Positions 31,789 to 40,511 are shown, counted from the first letter of the stretch. The stretch is DNA of 50,655 bases from an uncultured Bacteroidales bacterium (GCA_937900465.1 CALCEJ010000011.1:1-50655); one strand, 5' to 3'. A program made the numbers and translations. Notes: generated from the letters alone by a model not told the origin.

Positions 31789-32790
31789 TCAGGCAAGGTC
31801 TACAAGGTCCGCAAGGACTATCGCAGCCATAGCCTCGACGACGACGGGAGCGCGCAGGGCGAAACAGACGTCGTGACGTCCGGGAATCTCGAGAACTTCG
31901 AGCTTTCCGGACGCAAAGTTTTGCGTTGTCTGGGGCCGGCGGATGCTGGATGTAGGCTTGAAAGCCACCCTGAATACGACAGGGGCGCCGTTTGTAATTC
32001 CGCCGTTAACGCCCCCGGCGTGATTGATTTCCGTGTCGATAGGGAACGTATCATTGTGCTCACTTCCCTTCATCGCAGCCGCCTTGAATCCGTCACCGAA
32101 TTCGACGGCGCGGACGCCGGGAATGGAGAAAACCGCGTGGGCGATTCCGGATTCGACACTGTCCCAGAAAGGCTCTCCGAGTCCCGCCGGAATTCCGTCA
32201 ATCCTGCATTCCACGACCGCCCCGAGGGAGTCTCCCTCTGCCGTAGCCCCGGCAATAAGCCCGTCCCACATCTCAGGGTCTGTGCTACCTCCCAGCTCAA
32301 CGAGCTTCGCGTTGCAGGAGAACTTGACTTCGCCCCCTGTCTCTACCTCCACAACCTCAGACAGAACCTTCTTTGCGACGACTCCGGCCGCAACGACAGG
32401 AAGCGTCAGGCGCCCTGAGAAGTGGCCGCCGCCGCGGGGGTCATTGAATCCGCCGTACTTGAAATCCGCCGTCCAGTCAGCGTGGCCGGGACGTGGGATA
32501 TCCTTGAATTTGGAGTAGTCTTCGCTGCGAGTGTTCCCGTTTCGGAAGACTATGGCAAGCGGCGCGCCGGTAGTATGACCCCCATAAACGCCGCTGAGGA
32601 TTTCAGGGATGTCTTCCTCAATCCTCGGCGTTGTGCCTCGGGCTCCCCCGCGGCGGCGGCCGATATCCTCCTTGAAGTCCTCTTCGGAGATTTTGACCCC
32701 GGGCTCGACTCCGTCGATAACTACTCCGACGGCGGGACCGTGGGACTCGCCGAAAATGCTGACTCTGAATACTCTACCGAAGGTGTTCAT
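31789..32790 (-). CDS. aroC: Chorismate synthase
   Basis: Last step of the shikimate pathway: anti-1,4-elimination of phosphate from EPSP using reduced FMN. The 333-residue protein shows GRVFRVSIFGESHGPAVGVV, RRRGGARGTTPR and the central FRNGNTRSEDYS, then HADWTADFKYGG and DPRGGGHFSGRLTLP. The C-terminal IRRPQTTQNFASG resembles the IKKEQKT-type FMN loop. The start codon overlaps the AroD-AroA stop by 4 bases, so chorismate formation is coupled to the two earlier steps. Confidence 0.97.
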   Translation of the reverse strand: MNTFGRVFRVSIFGESHGPAVGVVIDGVEPGVKISEEDFKEDIGRRRGGARGTTPRIEEDIPEILSGVYGGHTTGAPLAIVFRNGNTRSEDYSKFKDIPRPGHADWTADFKYGGFNDPRGGGHFSGRLTLPVVAAGVVAKKVLSEVVEVETGGEVKFSCNAKLVELGGSTDPEMWDGLIAGATAEGDSLGAVVECRIDGIPAGLGEPFWDSVESGIAHAVFSIPGVRAVEFGDGFKAAAMKGSEHNDTFPIDTEINHAGGVNGGITNGAPVVFRVAFKPTSSIRRPQTTQNFASGKLEVLEIPGRHDVCFALRAPVVVEAMAAIVLADLVDLA

Positions 32791-34805
32791 AAGCTCTTTG
32801 TAAACTTTTCAAAAGTTTCCGTAAACTTTGGGAAAGATTTCCCGACGCAATTTTCGTCGTCAATTTCCACTGGAGACGATGCTCCGAGCGATGCGACGCG
32901 AAGCGCCATCACCATTCGGTGATCTCCGTGTGAAGAGAACCGCCCTCCGCGGAGAAGGTTTCCGGTCGAGAGGCGGTGAGAAAGGGATTCGCCGCGGATG
33001 TACATCTGCCCGTCCTCAATATGAGCCTCCACTCCGAGCCCGGTGAGCATTTCGACTATGGCGGCGGCGCGGTCCGTCTCCTTATGGGCAAGACGGTCCG
33101 TCCCGTTTATCCGGCTCTCCCCTTCCGAGAAGGCCGCAAGGACGGCTACGGCGGGGAAAAGGTCCGGACAGTTGTTGAGGTCCGTCTCGAACGCGACGAG
33201 CGGGGCGCGGCGGACGCAGAGAGGCCCCGTCGAGGGGGTATTCCCTTCGAGCTGGGAAATTGATGCGCCGGCGTCCATAAGGATGTCCATTATGGAGATA
33301 TCCGCCTGGAGCGATGCTGTGTCGAGGCCCGTCAGCATTGCTTCGCCAAAGACGGCCCCGGCGACGAGGAAATTCGCGGCGGAGGACCAGTCTCCCTCTA
33401 TACGGAAATCAGCGGCGAAATAGTGCTGGCGGCCTTTTATGTAGAAGTTCACTCCGGTTGCGAGGGTCCAGTCCTGACTCTGGAGGAAGTCCTCTCCTCC
33501 CTCCATTTCGCTCCCTATCTCTATCCCGAAGTTCTTCAGGACATCTATCGTGATGAACATATAGGGGATGCTGCGGGGGTTCTCTACGTAAAGGACAGAT
33601 TTCCGCTCCGCGAAAGGAAGGGCGGCCAGAAGGCCGGATATAAGCTGGGATCCGCCGCGGCCGTCGACCTCAGCCTTTCCGGGGAGGATGGGCCCGTGGA
33701 CCTCGAGGGGAAGGATTGCATCTTCCCGGCGGACCGGGGGGTTCCCTTCCTGGAAAAGCCGGACGCCGAATGCCGCCATAATGTCGTGGGCATAGGCAAG
33801 GGGGCGTTTCAGAAGGGTCTTTTCGCCGGTTATCCGGACGGGAGAGTTCGAAAGGACGCCTGCAAGGGGGATCAGCAGTCTCGCGAGGAAGCCGGATTCT
33901 CCGGCATTGATTTCTTTAATTTCCAGTTTTCCCTCATCAAGGCCTGCGCCTTCAATCGTAAGGACATCGTCCTCGCGGATAACCTTCGCTCCAAGGGCTT
34001 TTGCAGCTGCGATTGCGGATTCATTGTCCCCGCAAGGGGAGTACCCGGACAGGTGAGACGTACCGCTCGCAAGGGCGGCGGCGATTATTGCACGCTGGGC
34101 AAAACTCTTCGACGAAGGCATTGTAACGGGGTCAGAGTCCTTCCCGACAAAGCGGAAGTCGCCGTACAGCGCGGCTTTCATCTCAGCTGTCGTCCATTGC
34201 CCGGGCGCGGCGGAATCGTCCTCCGAAAGCGAGGCGTACGTGTATGGAGCGCCGTTTTTCAGCGCATCCATCCGCGACTCCCGTCCCTTTTCGCCCATCG
34301 CGAATGCGATCAAAGTCCCCGGCGCCGCATCATCATAAAGGCCCATCACCCTTGCGATGTCTTCTTCGGACTCCGCCGTAGTGACAATCTTTATAATGTC
34401 CGCGCCGAATCCGGCACACTTATCCAGTACGCTCCGAAGGACTGCATCCGAAGGGGTTTCCCTGAAGTTGTGCCAGGAGCGGACAAGGAGGGTTCCGCAG
34501 CGGTTACAGGCGCGGCGTATATCCCTCCCCGTAAAGGCCGATGCCTCCACCTCGAGGTCCGCATATTTTGCTCCCGCTTCGATTGCGGCAAGGTATTTCT
34601 CCCTCGCCTCCGCCTCGCCGGCGCGGCATTCGGATATCCGGCAGGTGGCAATGAGGGGGATGTCCGTGACGGAAAAGAGTTCACGGATCTCACCGTCGTC
34701 CAGAGGACAGCGGTCAAGGCGGATTTCCGCCATCTCCACCTCTCCCGAATCAAGGATATCCAGAATCTCGGAGAGGTTCTTACCTTGCAGGACAGTTGCT
34801 ATCAA
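32787..34805 (-). CDS. Fusion of type I 3-dehydroquinate dehydratase (AroD) and EPSP synthase (AroA), 672 aa
   Basis: Residues 1-215 are a type I AroD barrel: Glu27 and Arg29 in EIRLDR, His112 in RSWHNFRETPS, Schiff-base Lys139 in ADIIKIVTT and Arg178 in MGEKGRESRM. Residues about 222-672 are AroA: phosphoenolpyruvate/shikimate-site MPSSKSFAQRAI with Lys233, NAGESGFLAR, DGRGGSQLISGLL, HKETDR and HGDHRMVMAL. It performs shikimate-pathway steps three and six on one chain, without the two steps between. The frame is continuous with no stop or frameshift between the domains, and the linker is about 10 residues. Confidence 0.92.
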   Translation of the reverse strand: MIATVLQGKNLSEILDILDSGEVEMAEIRLDRCPLDDGEIRELFSVTDIPLIATCRISECRAGEAEAREKYLAAIEAGAKYADLEVEASAFTGRDIRRACNRCGTLLVRSWHNFRETPSDAVLRSVLDKCAGFGADIIKIVTTAESEEDIARVMGLYDDAAPGTLIAFAMGEKGRESRMDALKNGAPYTYASLSEDDSAAPGQWTTAEMKAALYGDFRFVGKDSDPVTMPSSKSFAQRAIIAAALASGTSHLSGYSPCGDNESAIAAAKALGAKVIREDDVLTIEGAGLDEGKLEIKEINAGESGFLARLLIPLAGVLSNSPVRITGEKTLLKRPLAYAHDIMAAFGVRLFQEGNPPVRREDAILPLEVHGPILPGKAEVDGRGGSQLISGLLAALPFAERKSVLYVENPRSIPYMFITIDVLKNFGIEIGSEMEGGEDFLQSQDWTLATGVNFYIKGRQHYFAADFRIEGDWSSAANFLVAGAVFGEAMLTGLDTASLQADISIMDILMDAGASISQLEGNTPSTGPLCVRRAPLVAFETDLNNCPDLFPAVAVLAAFSEGESRINGTDRLAHKETDRAAAIVEMLTGLGVEAHIEDGQMYIRGESLSHRLSTGNLLRGGRFSSHGDHRMVMALRVASLGASSPVEIDDENCVGKSFPKFTETFEKFTKSL

Positions 34806-35686
34806 AATTCAAATATGCTGTGCCTGGGGTCTTCCTCCCCGGGTTTGATTTCACCTCCGGCGACATAGAGCTTCACAACCGCGCTCTTCGTGTCGAAGAC
34901 TCCCACTCCGGGATACTTTACATCCACGGCCTGGGATGTGCCTTTCACTATCCAGCGCTCACGCGAAGGATTGAAAGAAAGGACCTGGCGGCCCATTCCG
35001 CCCACTGCTATAAGTTTGCAGGAGGGCAGTGTAACGCCGGTCGCTCCCTCGACGGATTCCACCGGAACGGAAGGGGCGGCGCTCCATTTCCCGCTGTCAA
35101 GGCTGAGGCTTTCGCCACGGACCTTGTCCCCGGTAGCCGCGCCTATGGGGGTACCCCAAACGTAGAGGCTGCCCTCGGCGGCGAAGGCAAGGGGATGCAG
35201 GAGCGGAGAAGGCATCTCCGCGATTCTTTCCCATCGGCATTCCGGATAAACGGCCTTCCAGATGCCCCTCTGGGGCTTTCCGTCGCTGTATCCGCCGACC
35301 AGATACATTTCATCTCCCTCCCTTGTAAAGCCGGCTTTCTCAAGCGGTACGGGGAGCTGGGGAAGGGTCCGGATAACCGCTTTCCCCATCTTGATCCTCA
35401 CTTCATATACTTTGTCGAGCGTCCTTGATCCATCCGATCCTCCCGCTACGACAAGGGCGTCTTCCATCTGGAAAGATGCCCCGAATGCGGCAGGTTCCGG
35501 GAGGCTTCCGGCCCTCTTCCAGCTATGGAGAAGGCCGGGAAGCTTAACCCAGATGCCATTACAGTATTGATTCTGGCCAAAACCCCCGGCGACCGTCATC
35601 AATCCCTGGACTACGCCGCAGAAAGGAGCGGCTAAGCCCTTGGACCAGGACGGGTCGGATATTGGCCTGATATCGTATACCTTCAT
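34802..35686 (-). CDS. Kelch-repeat beta-propeller, cyclically permuted mutarotase/NanM-like, 294 aa
   Basis: Five to six kelch blades are recognisable by diglycine strands: MTVAGGFGQNQY, LVVAGGSDGSRTLDKVYEV, MYLVGGYSDGKPQRGIW, LIAVGGMGRQVLSF and LYVAGGEIKPGEED. There is no signal peptide, so it is cytoplasmic, unlike periplasmic NanM. The layout matches the cyclically permuted mutarotase-like family found beside sialic-acid genes in Bacteroidetes. The neighbouring GlcNAc 2-epimerase supports sialic acid or N-acetylmannosamine metabolism. The stop overlaps the aroD-aroA start by 4 bases. Confidence 0.75.
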   Translation of the reverse strand: MKVYDIRPISDPSWSKGLAAPFCGVVQGLMTVAGGFGQNQYCNGIWVKLPGLLHSWKRAGSLPEPAAFGASFQMEDALVVAGGSDGSRTLDKVYEVRIKMGKAVIRTLPQLPVPLEKAGFTREGDEMYLVGGYSDGKPQRGIWKAVYPECRWERIAEMPSPLLHPLAFAAEGSLYVWGTPIGAATGDKVRGESLSLDSGKWSAAPSVPVESVEGATGVTLPSCKLIAVGGMGRQVLSFNPSRERWIVKGTSQAVDVKYPGVGVFDTKSAVVKLYVAGGEIKPGEEDPRHSIFEF

Positions 35687-35687
35687 T

Positions 35688-36866
35688 CTACTCTCCTAAG
35701 ATCTCGTTGTAAAGATCCACTGTTTTCATCATCATACGGGGGATATGGAAGGGACCTTTGAACAGGTTGCCCTTTGCCGGCTGGGCCACGGTTCCGTCTC
35801 GGTGGAGGTAACCGTACCACTCTCCGTACTCGTTGTCCGGGAACACCTTGAAAGCATAGTCGTACGCCTTGCGGTGCATCTGGAGATACTTGTCATCCCC
35901 GGTTGCCTCATATGCGTAAAGGGCGGCGATTATGGTTTCGCACTGGGGCCACCAGAACTTCATATCCTGGGAATAGTCCTGAGGAGGGAAGTTCTTGCAG
36001 TCGCGGAAGTTGATCATTCCGCCGTAAGGCTCATCCCAGCCCCATTTCCAGGCCCAGTCAATGATGGTGGTTCCAATCCTGACGAGCCTCTTGTCCCATC
36101 CGCGTGACTTTGCGATGTCCAGGATAAACCAACCGGTTTCCATGCAGTGGCCGGGGTTGATGGTTCGTCCTGCGCAGGTATCTATGAACTCTCCGCTCGG
36201 GCCCACCATTTCGAGGATGGAACCGAATTCGGGCTTCATAAAGTACTTTTCAAGCTCGTCGATGGACTGGTCGATACGGGCGTCAAGGACAGGGTCGTCG
36301 CTGACCTGACGGATGACATTCGCTACGTTGATGAGCATCATCGTAATGGAATGACCGCGGGCCTCGAAGTTGAATTTGGGAGCGAGGAACCCGGGAGTCT
36401 CGATCATTTTGATGATTCTCTTGAACAGCTCGACGGCTTTTTCCGCATAGGACTCGTCTCCGCTCGCGAGGGAATATTCCGCCATCGCGATTGCGGCGAA
36501 GCACTCGGAAAAGACATAGCGGCGTTTCTGGACAGGCTTTCCGTCTTCCGTGACAGAGAAGAACATATGTCCGTCTGTATCAAAGCAATGGGCCTCGATA
36601 AAATCGATTGCACTCTTTGATGCTTCGAGGAACTCGTCATTGCCGTGGATATAGGCTGCCAGGGCGGCGATATAACCGAAACGGCCCTGGAACCATACGG
36701 ACTTTGTCGTGTCCATAAGGGTTCCGTCGCGGTCCACGCAGGTATAAACACCACCATTCTTCCTGTCCAGCCCATATTCGAGCCAGAAAGGAAGGATGTC
36801 AGCAATGACATCAGAGGCACACCTGTCACGGCATGCCTCCAAGTACTTTTTCATTTCTGTATCCAT
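35688..36866 (-). CDS. N-acylglucosamine 2-epimerase (AGE family), 392 aa
   Basis: An (alpha/alpha)6 barrel enzyme that interconverts N-acetylglucosamine and N-acetylmannosamine. Family features in order are SVWFQGRFGYIAALAAY near residue 59, INPGHCMETGWF near 240, KFWWPQCETIIAALYAY near 300, GEWYGYLHRDGTVA near 345 and KGNLFKGPFHIPRMM near 361. The last two closely resemble mammalian renin-binding protein/GlcNAc 2-epimerase, so this activity is preferred over cellobiose epimerase. One base separates its stop from the kelch gene start. It follows the OmpA-like gene by 15 bases. Confidence 0.88.
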   Translation of the reverse strand: MDTEMKKYLEACRDRCASDVIADILPFWLEYGLDRKNGGVYTCVDRDGTLMDTTKSVWFQGRFGYIAALAAYIHGNDEFLEASKSAIDFIEAHCFDTDGHMFFSVTEDGKPVQKRRYVFSECFAAIAMAEYSLASGDESYAEKAVELFKRIIKMIETPGFLAPKFNFEARGHSITMMLINVANVIRQVSDDPVLDARIDQSIDELEKYFMKPEFGSILEMVGPSGEFIDTCAGRTINPGHCMETGWFILDIAKSRGWDKRLVRIGTTIIDWAWKWGWDEPYGGMINFRDCKNFPPQDYSQDMKFWWPQCETIIAALYAYEATGDDKYLQMHRKAYDYAFKVFPDNEYGEWYGYLHRDGTVAQPAKGNLFKGPFHIPRMMMKTVDLYNEILGE

Positions 36867-36881
36867 ACGGACAAGAAAGGA

Positions 36882-37571
36882 CTATTCCTGAGCCTTTGCC
36901 ATTTCCTCTGCTGCCTCGATCATCTTCTCGTTTGCATAGATGAAGATTTCAACGCGGCGATTCTGTGCGCGGCCTTCTGCGGTGTCGTTGGAAGCGATGG
37001 GCTCGTTGAAGGAATGGCCTTCTGCCTTGAGGCGCTCCTCAGCAATTCCCTTGCCCTGGAGGTAACCGGAGACTGCATTTGCCCTCTGGAGGGAGATTCG
37101 CTCGTTGACCTCTGCGGTACCGGTGTTGTCAGTGTGGCCGAAAACAGCGATATCCGTGTAGGGGAGGTCGCTCATCTCAGCTGCAAACTTGTCGAGCTGG
37201 GTCTTTGCCTCGTTGGAAAGCTTGGTTCCGTTGGTGGGGAAGAGGATTCCGCTCTCGAAGGTAACCTTGATTGCGGTAAGACCGTTGATGTCAGTGATGG
37301 TCTCAACCTGGGCATTCTCAAGTTCCTTGAGCTCTTCTGCCTTCTTGTCCATCTGGTTGCCGATGATGCTGCCGGTACCTGCGCCGACTGCACTTCCAAC
37401 TGCTGCGCCGATAGCTGCTCCCTTTGCGTCACCGCCGAGGAGATAGCCTGCGAGTGCGCCTACGGCTGCACCTGCACCGGTGCCGATCGCGGTTCCCTTG
37501 ACGAGGTTGGAAGAGCCGCAGCTCTGGAAGATGACTGCTCCGCACAGGAGGATAATTCCAATTTTCTTCAT
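36882..37571 (-). CDS. OmpA-family lipoprotein with glycine-zipper domain, 229 aa
   Basis: Lipobox signal MKKIGIILLCGAVIFQSC (Cys18). A glycine-zipper segment (about 27-75, with GTGAGAAVGALAGYLLGG and GAAVGSAVGAGTGSIIG) may insert in the membrane, followed by a short coiled helix. Residues about 105-215 are an OmpA C-terminal peptidoglycan-binding domain with VFGHTDNTGTAEVNERIS and LSLQRANAV-like (ISLQRANAVSGYL), GHSFNEPIA and NRRVEIFI. It tethers the outer membrane to the cell wall. ATG 37571 gives the proper lipobox. It is first in a run that reads on to aroC. Confidence 0.93.
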   Translation of the reverse strand: MKKIGIILLCGAVIFQSCGSSNLVKGTAIGTGAGAAVGALAGYLLGGDAKGAAIGAAVGSAVGAGTGSIIGNQMDKKAEELKELENAQVETITDINGLTAIKVTFESGILFPTNGTKLSNEAKTQLDKFAAEMSDLPYTDIAVFGHTDNTGTAEVNERISLQRANAVSGYLQGKGIAEERLKAEGHSFNEPIASNDTAEGRAQNRRVEIFIYANEKMIEAAEEMAKAQE

Positions 37572-37653
37572 GATTCTGAGTTTATTAAGTGTTTTGGTTT
37601 GTGTTGTCAACGAGTATTTCCCGTGTTAAACTTCGTAAAAATACGTCTTTTTT

Positions 37654-37683
37654 TTGGAAGTTCAAAAATTTGTTCTACCTTTG
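37654..37683 (+). promoter_or_regulatory. Promoter of tRNA-Gly
   Basis: TTG (37654-37656), 19 bases, TACCTTTG (37676-37683). About 120 bases of leader precede the tRNA. Confidence 0.55.
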
Positions 37684-37805
37684 CATTCCCGATTTGACGG
37701 GAACGTTCTTTGGAAGTCTGCGGAATTTTTGTGCAAGCCGAGTGAAGAAAGTTCACTTTTTTCCGAGGCGCAGCCAAAAATAGCGCAAATTTTCTCCGAA
37801 AATTT

Positions 37806-37881
<76 letters not shown>

Positions 37882-37884
37882 GAC

Positions 37885-37917
37885 AAAACGCCAGCCCTTG
37901 AGGTTGGCGTTTTTCGT
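37885..37917 (+). terminator. Intrinsic terminator of tRNA-Gly
   Basis: AAAACGCCA (37885-37893) and TGGCGTTTT (37905-37913) pair in a 9-bp stem with an 11-base loop and a T-run. Confidence 0.8.
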
Positions 37918-37925
37918 TTCTGGCT

Positions 37926-37998
37926 GCGGTAGGTGTCCGAATATAGGTGACACCTACCGCGGTCTGTTTGGGTAAACTGTTAAAATGACACCTACCGC
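37926..37998. repeat. Three copies of a 12/13-bp GACACCTACCGC repeat
   Basis: GCGGTAGGTGTC (37926-37937) is inverted relative to TGACACCTACCGC at 37948-37960 and at 37986-37998. The first two form a 12-bp perfect inverted repeat with an 11-base loop, and the last two are identical direct copies 38 bases apart. No T-run follows, so it is not a terminator. It lies between tRNA-Gly and a secreted-protein gene and may be an operator or repeat-element remnant. Confidence 0.8.
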
Positions 37999-38075
37999 AT
38001 TTCTATCCTTTGGGATGGTGTTTTTTGATGACGGATTGCCGATATTTGACCCGGTTAATTTAAACAGACTCGCAT

Positions 38076-39101
38076 ATGAACCCGAAGATTGTATTTTTGA
38101 CGTTTGCAATGATGCTCTCCTCAACGATGGGCTTTGCACAGGGATCCCTTCTGAAAAAACTGGGCGACAAGGCTATCGGCGCCGCGGAGAAAAAGCTCGG
38201 CCAGAAAGTGGAGCAGTCAGTTTCCCGGAAAGTTGGCGACGTACTTGGTGTAAGCGGCTCCGAAAGCGGCTCCGAAAGCGCCACGACGGCCTCCGGATAT
38301 GCGGAGAATCTGCTTGATTCCAATTCGGACAGCGGCATTTTCGCCCCGGACATAGAAAACAGCACCTATACGTTCACAACCTATGCAGGGGCAATGAGCG
38401 CGCGTCCTGATTGGGCTACGGATGAACAGATGTCAGATAGGAGCGGGCTGGAAAGCTATATGGCTGTTCTTGCGGACTACGAAAAGGCCGTGAATGATAT
38501 GTGCAGCGCTTATATGGCGCAGCAAAACGCCCTTTCGGAACAATCGGTCCAAGGGACAGGCAGCGACGCCCGCTGCGATTCCATAGCCGTAAGGCTCAGC
38601 GAAATATATGAAAAACAGTTAGAGGGCGCCGTCGCGCAGATGACCGCGGGCGTATCCTCTTTGCAAAGCCTTATGCTGGGAGGAAAAGCGGCGGTGGATG
38701 AGAATACGCTTGCCGGCGCCCTTTGGAAACTCAAGAAGCAGATCGTAGCTTCGTGGCCCAAGTCGCAGGAGTGTCACCAGGTCAATATGCTTGAGCAGAA
38801 ATCGCAGGGCCGGGAGAGCCGCCGCCAGCAAAACGAAATCATAGACCGATGGAATAAACAGCAGCTTCAACGCTGGCTCGCAACCGTCAAAAGGTTTGAC
38901 GGGAAGGAAAACGAGACGGCCATCCTTGTCGCCCAGCTGGACTCCGAGCTGGAATCAATGAGCGCGGCGACAAAGAAAACATCGTCGTGGGCCAGCGCCA
39001 AATCAATGGCAGCGACCTTGAACGGCCTTATCCTGAACTATACCTCGATGCCGCATATGATATTCGACTGCCCTCTGGTGAGCAAGGTCTGGGAGGATTG
39101 A
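38076..39101 (+). CDS. Secreted hypothetical protein, 341 aa
   Basis: Signal peptide MNPKIVFLTFAMMLSSTMGFAQ, then an amphipathic helix (SLLKKLGDKAIGAAEKKLGQ) and a linker with a GSESGSES repeat encoded by a duplicated 12-base unit. The rest is helical, charged and Gln-rich (about 115-320), ending in MIFDCPLVSKVWED. No family is recognised. The N-terminal helix resembles those of several uncharacterised Bacteroidales exported proteins. It stands alone, 78 bases after the GACACCTACCGC repeats. Confidence 0.7.
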   Translation: MNPKIVFLTFAMMLSSTMGFAQGSLLKKLGDKAIGAAEKKLGQKVEQSVSRKVGDVLGVSGSESGSESATTASGYAENLLDSNSDSGIFAPDIENSTYTFTTYAGAMSARPDWATDEQMSDRSGLESYMAVLADYEKAVNDMCSAYMAQQNALSEQSVQGTGSDARCDSIAVRLSEIYEKQLEGAVAQMTAGVSSLQSLMLGGKAAVDENTLAGALWKLKKQIVASWPKSQECHQVNMLEQKSQGRESRRQQNEIIDRWNKQQLQRWLATVKRFDGKENETAILVAQLDSELESMSAATKKTSSWASAKSMAATLNGLILNYTSMPHMIFDCPLVSKVWED

Positions 39102-39148
39102 CAAGGGGTGCCGCTGCGCGTTCCGCAGGGGCTGTTCTGTCTCCCGTT

Positions 39149-39179
39149 TTGGGCTTATGATAATTATTCATTATATTTG
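39149..39179 (+). promoter_or_regulatory. Strong promoter before a short secreted-peptide frame
   Basis: TTG (39149-39151), 20 bases, TATATTTG (39172-39179). A start site near 39186 would precede the ATG at 39197 by about 11 bases. Confidence 0.6.
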
Positions 39180-39196
39180 TGCAAAGCCCGACAGTT

Positions 39197-39298
39197 ATGC
39201 AACGCTGCCTAAAACCTTGCCTTCTGCTGTTGTTCTTTGTCCCTTTGCTCCTTGCGGCCCGGGAAGTGAAAGTCGAACCCAAAAACGAGCAGGCCTGA
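39197..39298 (+). CDS. Putative 33-residue secreted peptide
   Basis: ATG to TGA encodes MQRCLKPCLLLLFFVPLLLA followed by AREVKVEPKNEQA: a signal peptide with a likely cut after LLAA and a 10-12 residue charged tail. The consensus promoter directly upstream makes expression plausible. It may be a real small protein or the surviving start of a deleted gene. No relatives are recognised. Confidence 0.4.
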   Translation: MQRCLKPCLLLLFFVPLLLAAREVKVEPKNEQA

Positions 39299-39312
39299 TA
39301 ACCGTTCCCAGG

Positions 39313-40485
39313 TTATTCACTTTCCGGAGGGGAGGCGAACCGGTCGATGATGAGTGAGATTGCGCCGTCGCCGGTCACATTGCAGGCGGTACCGAAACTG
39401 TCCATTGCAATATAGAGCGTTATCATCAGCGCCTGCTGCGTCGCGTCGAATCCGAGCACGCTGGAAAGGACGCCGAGAGCCGCCATTATCGCCCCTCCGG
39501 GGACGCCGGGCGCCGCGACCATCGTAACCCCGAGCATAAGCACGAACCCGAGAATTGTCATAAAGTCGAACTGCATCCCGAGCATCATCATCAGCGCAAT
39601 GGCACAGGAAGTGATTTTGAGCGTGCTGCCGGAGAGGTGGATTGTCGCGCAGAGGGGGATCGTAAACCCGGAAACGCCTTCGCTGACGCCGTTCCCTCGG
39701 GCGCATTTCAGAGTAACCGGAATCGTGGCGGCCGATGATGCCGTCCCGAGCGCCGTAAAGTAAGCCGGCAGCATTCCCCAGAGCATCCTGAATGGATTCT
39801 TATGCGTAATGACCCCCGCCACACAGTATTGGAGGACAAGCAGCACCAGCGTCATCAGGAATATCACCGCCACAACCGCGAGGAACGACCCCAAAACCGG
39901 GCCCACCTTCCCCGCCGCAGTCATATCCAGGAACAGGCCGAAGATATAAAACGGCAGCAGCGGAATTATCACCCGTTCGATGCTCCGGACGATGATGGCT
40001 TTCAGCTCAAGGAATCCGGCCTGCATCTTCGACGCCCCGGAGAATGCGATTCCAAGGCCAAGGAGGAACGAAAGGACCAGCGCCGTCATAACGTCCATAA
40101 CCGGCGGAATCCCTATCGTGAAGTACGGCTTGAATTCCCGTCCCGCCGCTTCGAGCGCGGCGAGCGATCCGGGGTCCAGCATCCTTGGGAAAAGGTTTAC
40201 GCTGAAAAGATATGCGAAGAGCCCGGAACATACCGTGAACGCATATGCGAGAAGGACTGTCCACAGCAACATCTTCCCGGCGTTCTTCCCCACCTCCGCG
40301 ATTGCGGGGGTTACAAGGCCCACGATTATCAGGGGGATGAAAAAGTGAAGGAGTTGGTCAAAGAGCCCTGTCAGGGTATTCATAAGGCGGACGGCCCACA
40401 CGGGAGCGAACTGGCCCGCTCCGACTCCTATTGCTATTGCGATAAGGATTTTTACTACCAGAGGTATGTTCAGTTTCTTCTTCAT
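39313..40485 (-). CDS. Dicarboxylate/amino acid:cation symporter (DAACS family), 390 aa
   Basis: Eight membrane helices plus two re-entrant loops as in GltP/SstT/DctA. Family marks include GLVTPAIAEVGKNAGKM near residue 55, the serine-rich hairpin ALGTASSAATIPVTL near 258 and VPGGAIMAALGVLSSVLG near 330, then MDSFGTACNVTGDGA near 365 with the sodium and aspartate-site N and D. The NVTGD form (with Asp but no following Arg) fits acidic or neutral amino acid and dicarboxylate carriers. ATG 40485 was chosen over an upstream start. Confidence 0.93.
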   Translation of the reverse strand: MKKKLNIPLVVKILIAIAIGVGAGQFAPVWAVRLMNTLTGLFDQLLHFFIPLIIVGLVTPAIAEVGKNAGKMLLWTVLLAYAFTVCSGLFAYLFSVNLFPRMLDPGSLAALEAAGREFKPYFTIGIPPVMDVMTALVLSFLLGLGIAFSGASKMQAGFLELKAIIVRSIERVIIPLLPFYIFGLFLDMTAAGKVGPVLGSFLAVVAVIFLMTLVLLVLQYCVAGVITHKNPFRMLWGMLPAYFTALGTASSAATIPVTLKCARGNGVSEGVSGFTIPLCATIHLSGSTLKITSCAIALMMMLGMQFDFMTILGFVLMLGVTMVAAPGVPGGAIMAALGVLSSVLGFDATQQALMITLYIAMDSFGTACNVTGDGAISLIIDRFASPPESE

Positions 40486-40503
40486 TATGCGGCAGTTTCC
40501 TTG

Positions 40504-40511
40504 CAAAGATA
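40504..40511 (-). promoter_or_regulatory. -7 box of the DAACS symporter
   Basis: TATCTTTG on the minus strand, 18 bases before the start at 40485. A weaker plus-strand CATCTTTG (40524-40531) could serve upp. Confidence 0.45.

Noticed and set aside
33423..34868. 481-codon open frame antisense to the AroD-AroA fusion
   Set aside because: Shadow of a real gene; Cys/Gly/Arg-rich and without motifs.
35688..36866. Cellobiose 2-epimerase
   Set aside because: The C-terminal GEWYGYLHRDG and FKGPFHIPR motifs fit GlcNAc 2-epimerase/renin-binding protein better.
37926..37960. Terminator
   Set aside because: The 12-bp inverted repeat has no T-run and a third copy lies outside it; the true tRNA-Gly terminator is at 37885-37917.
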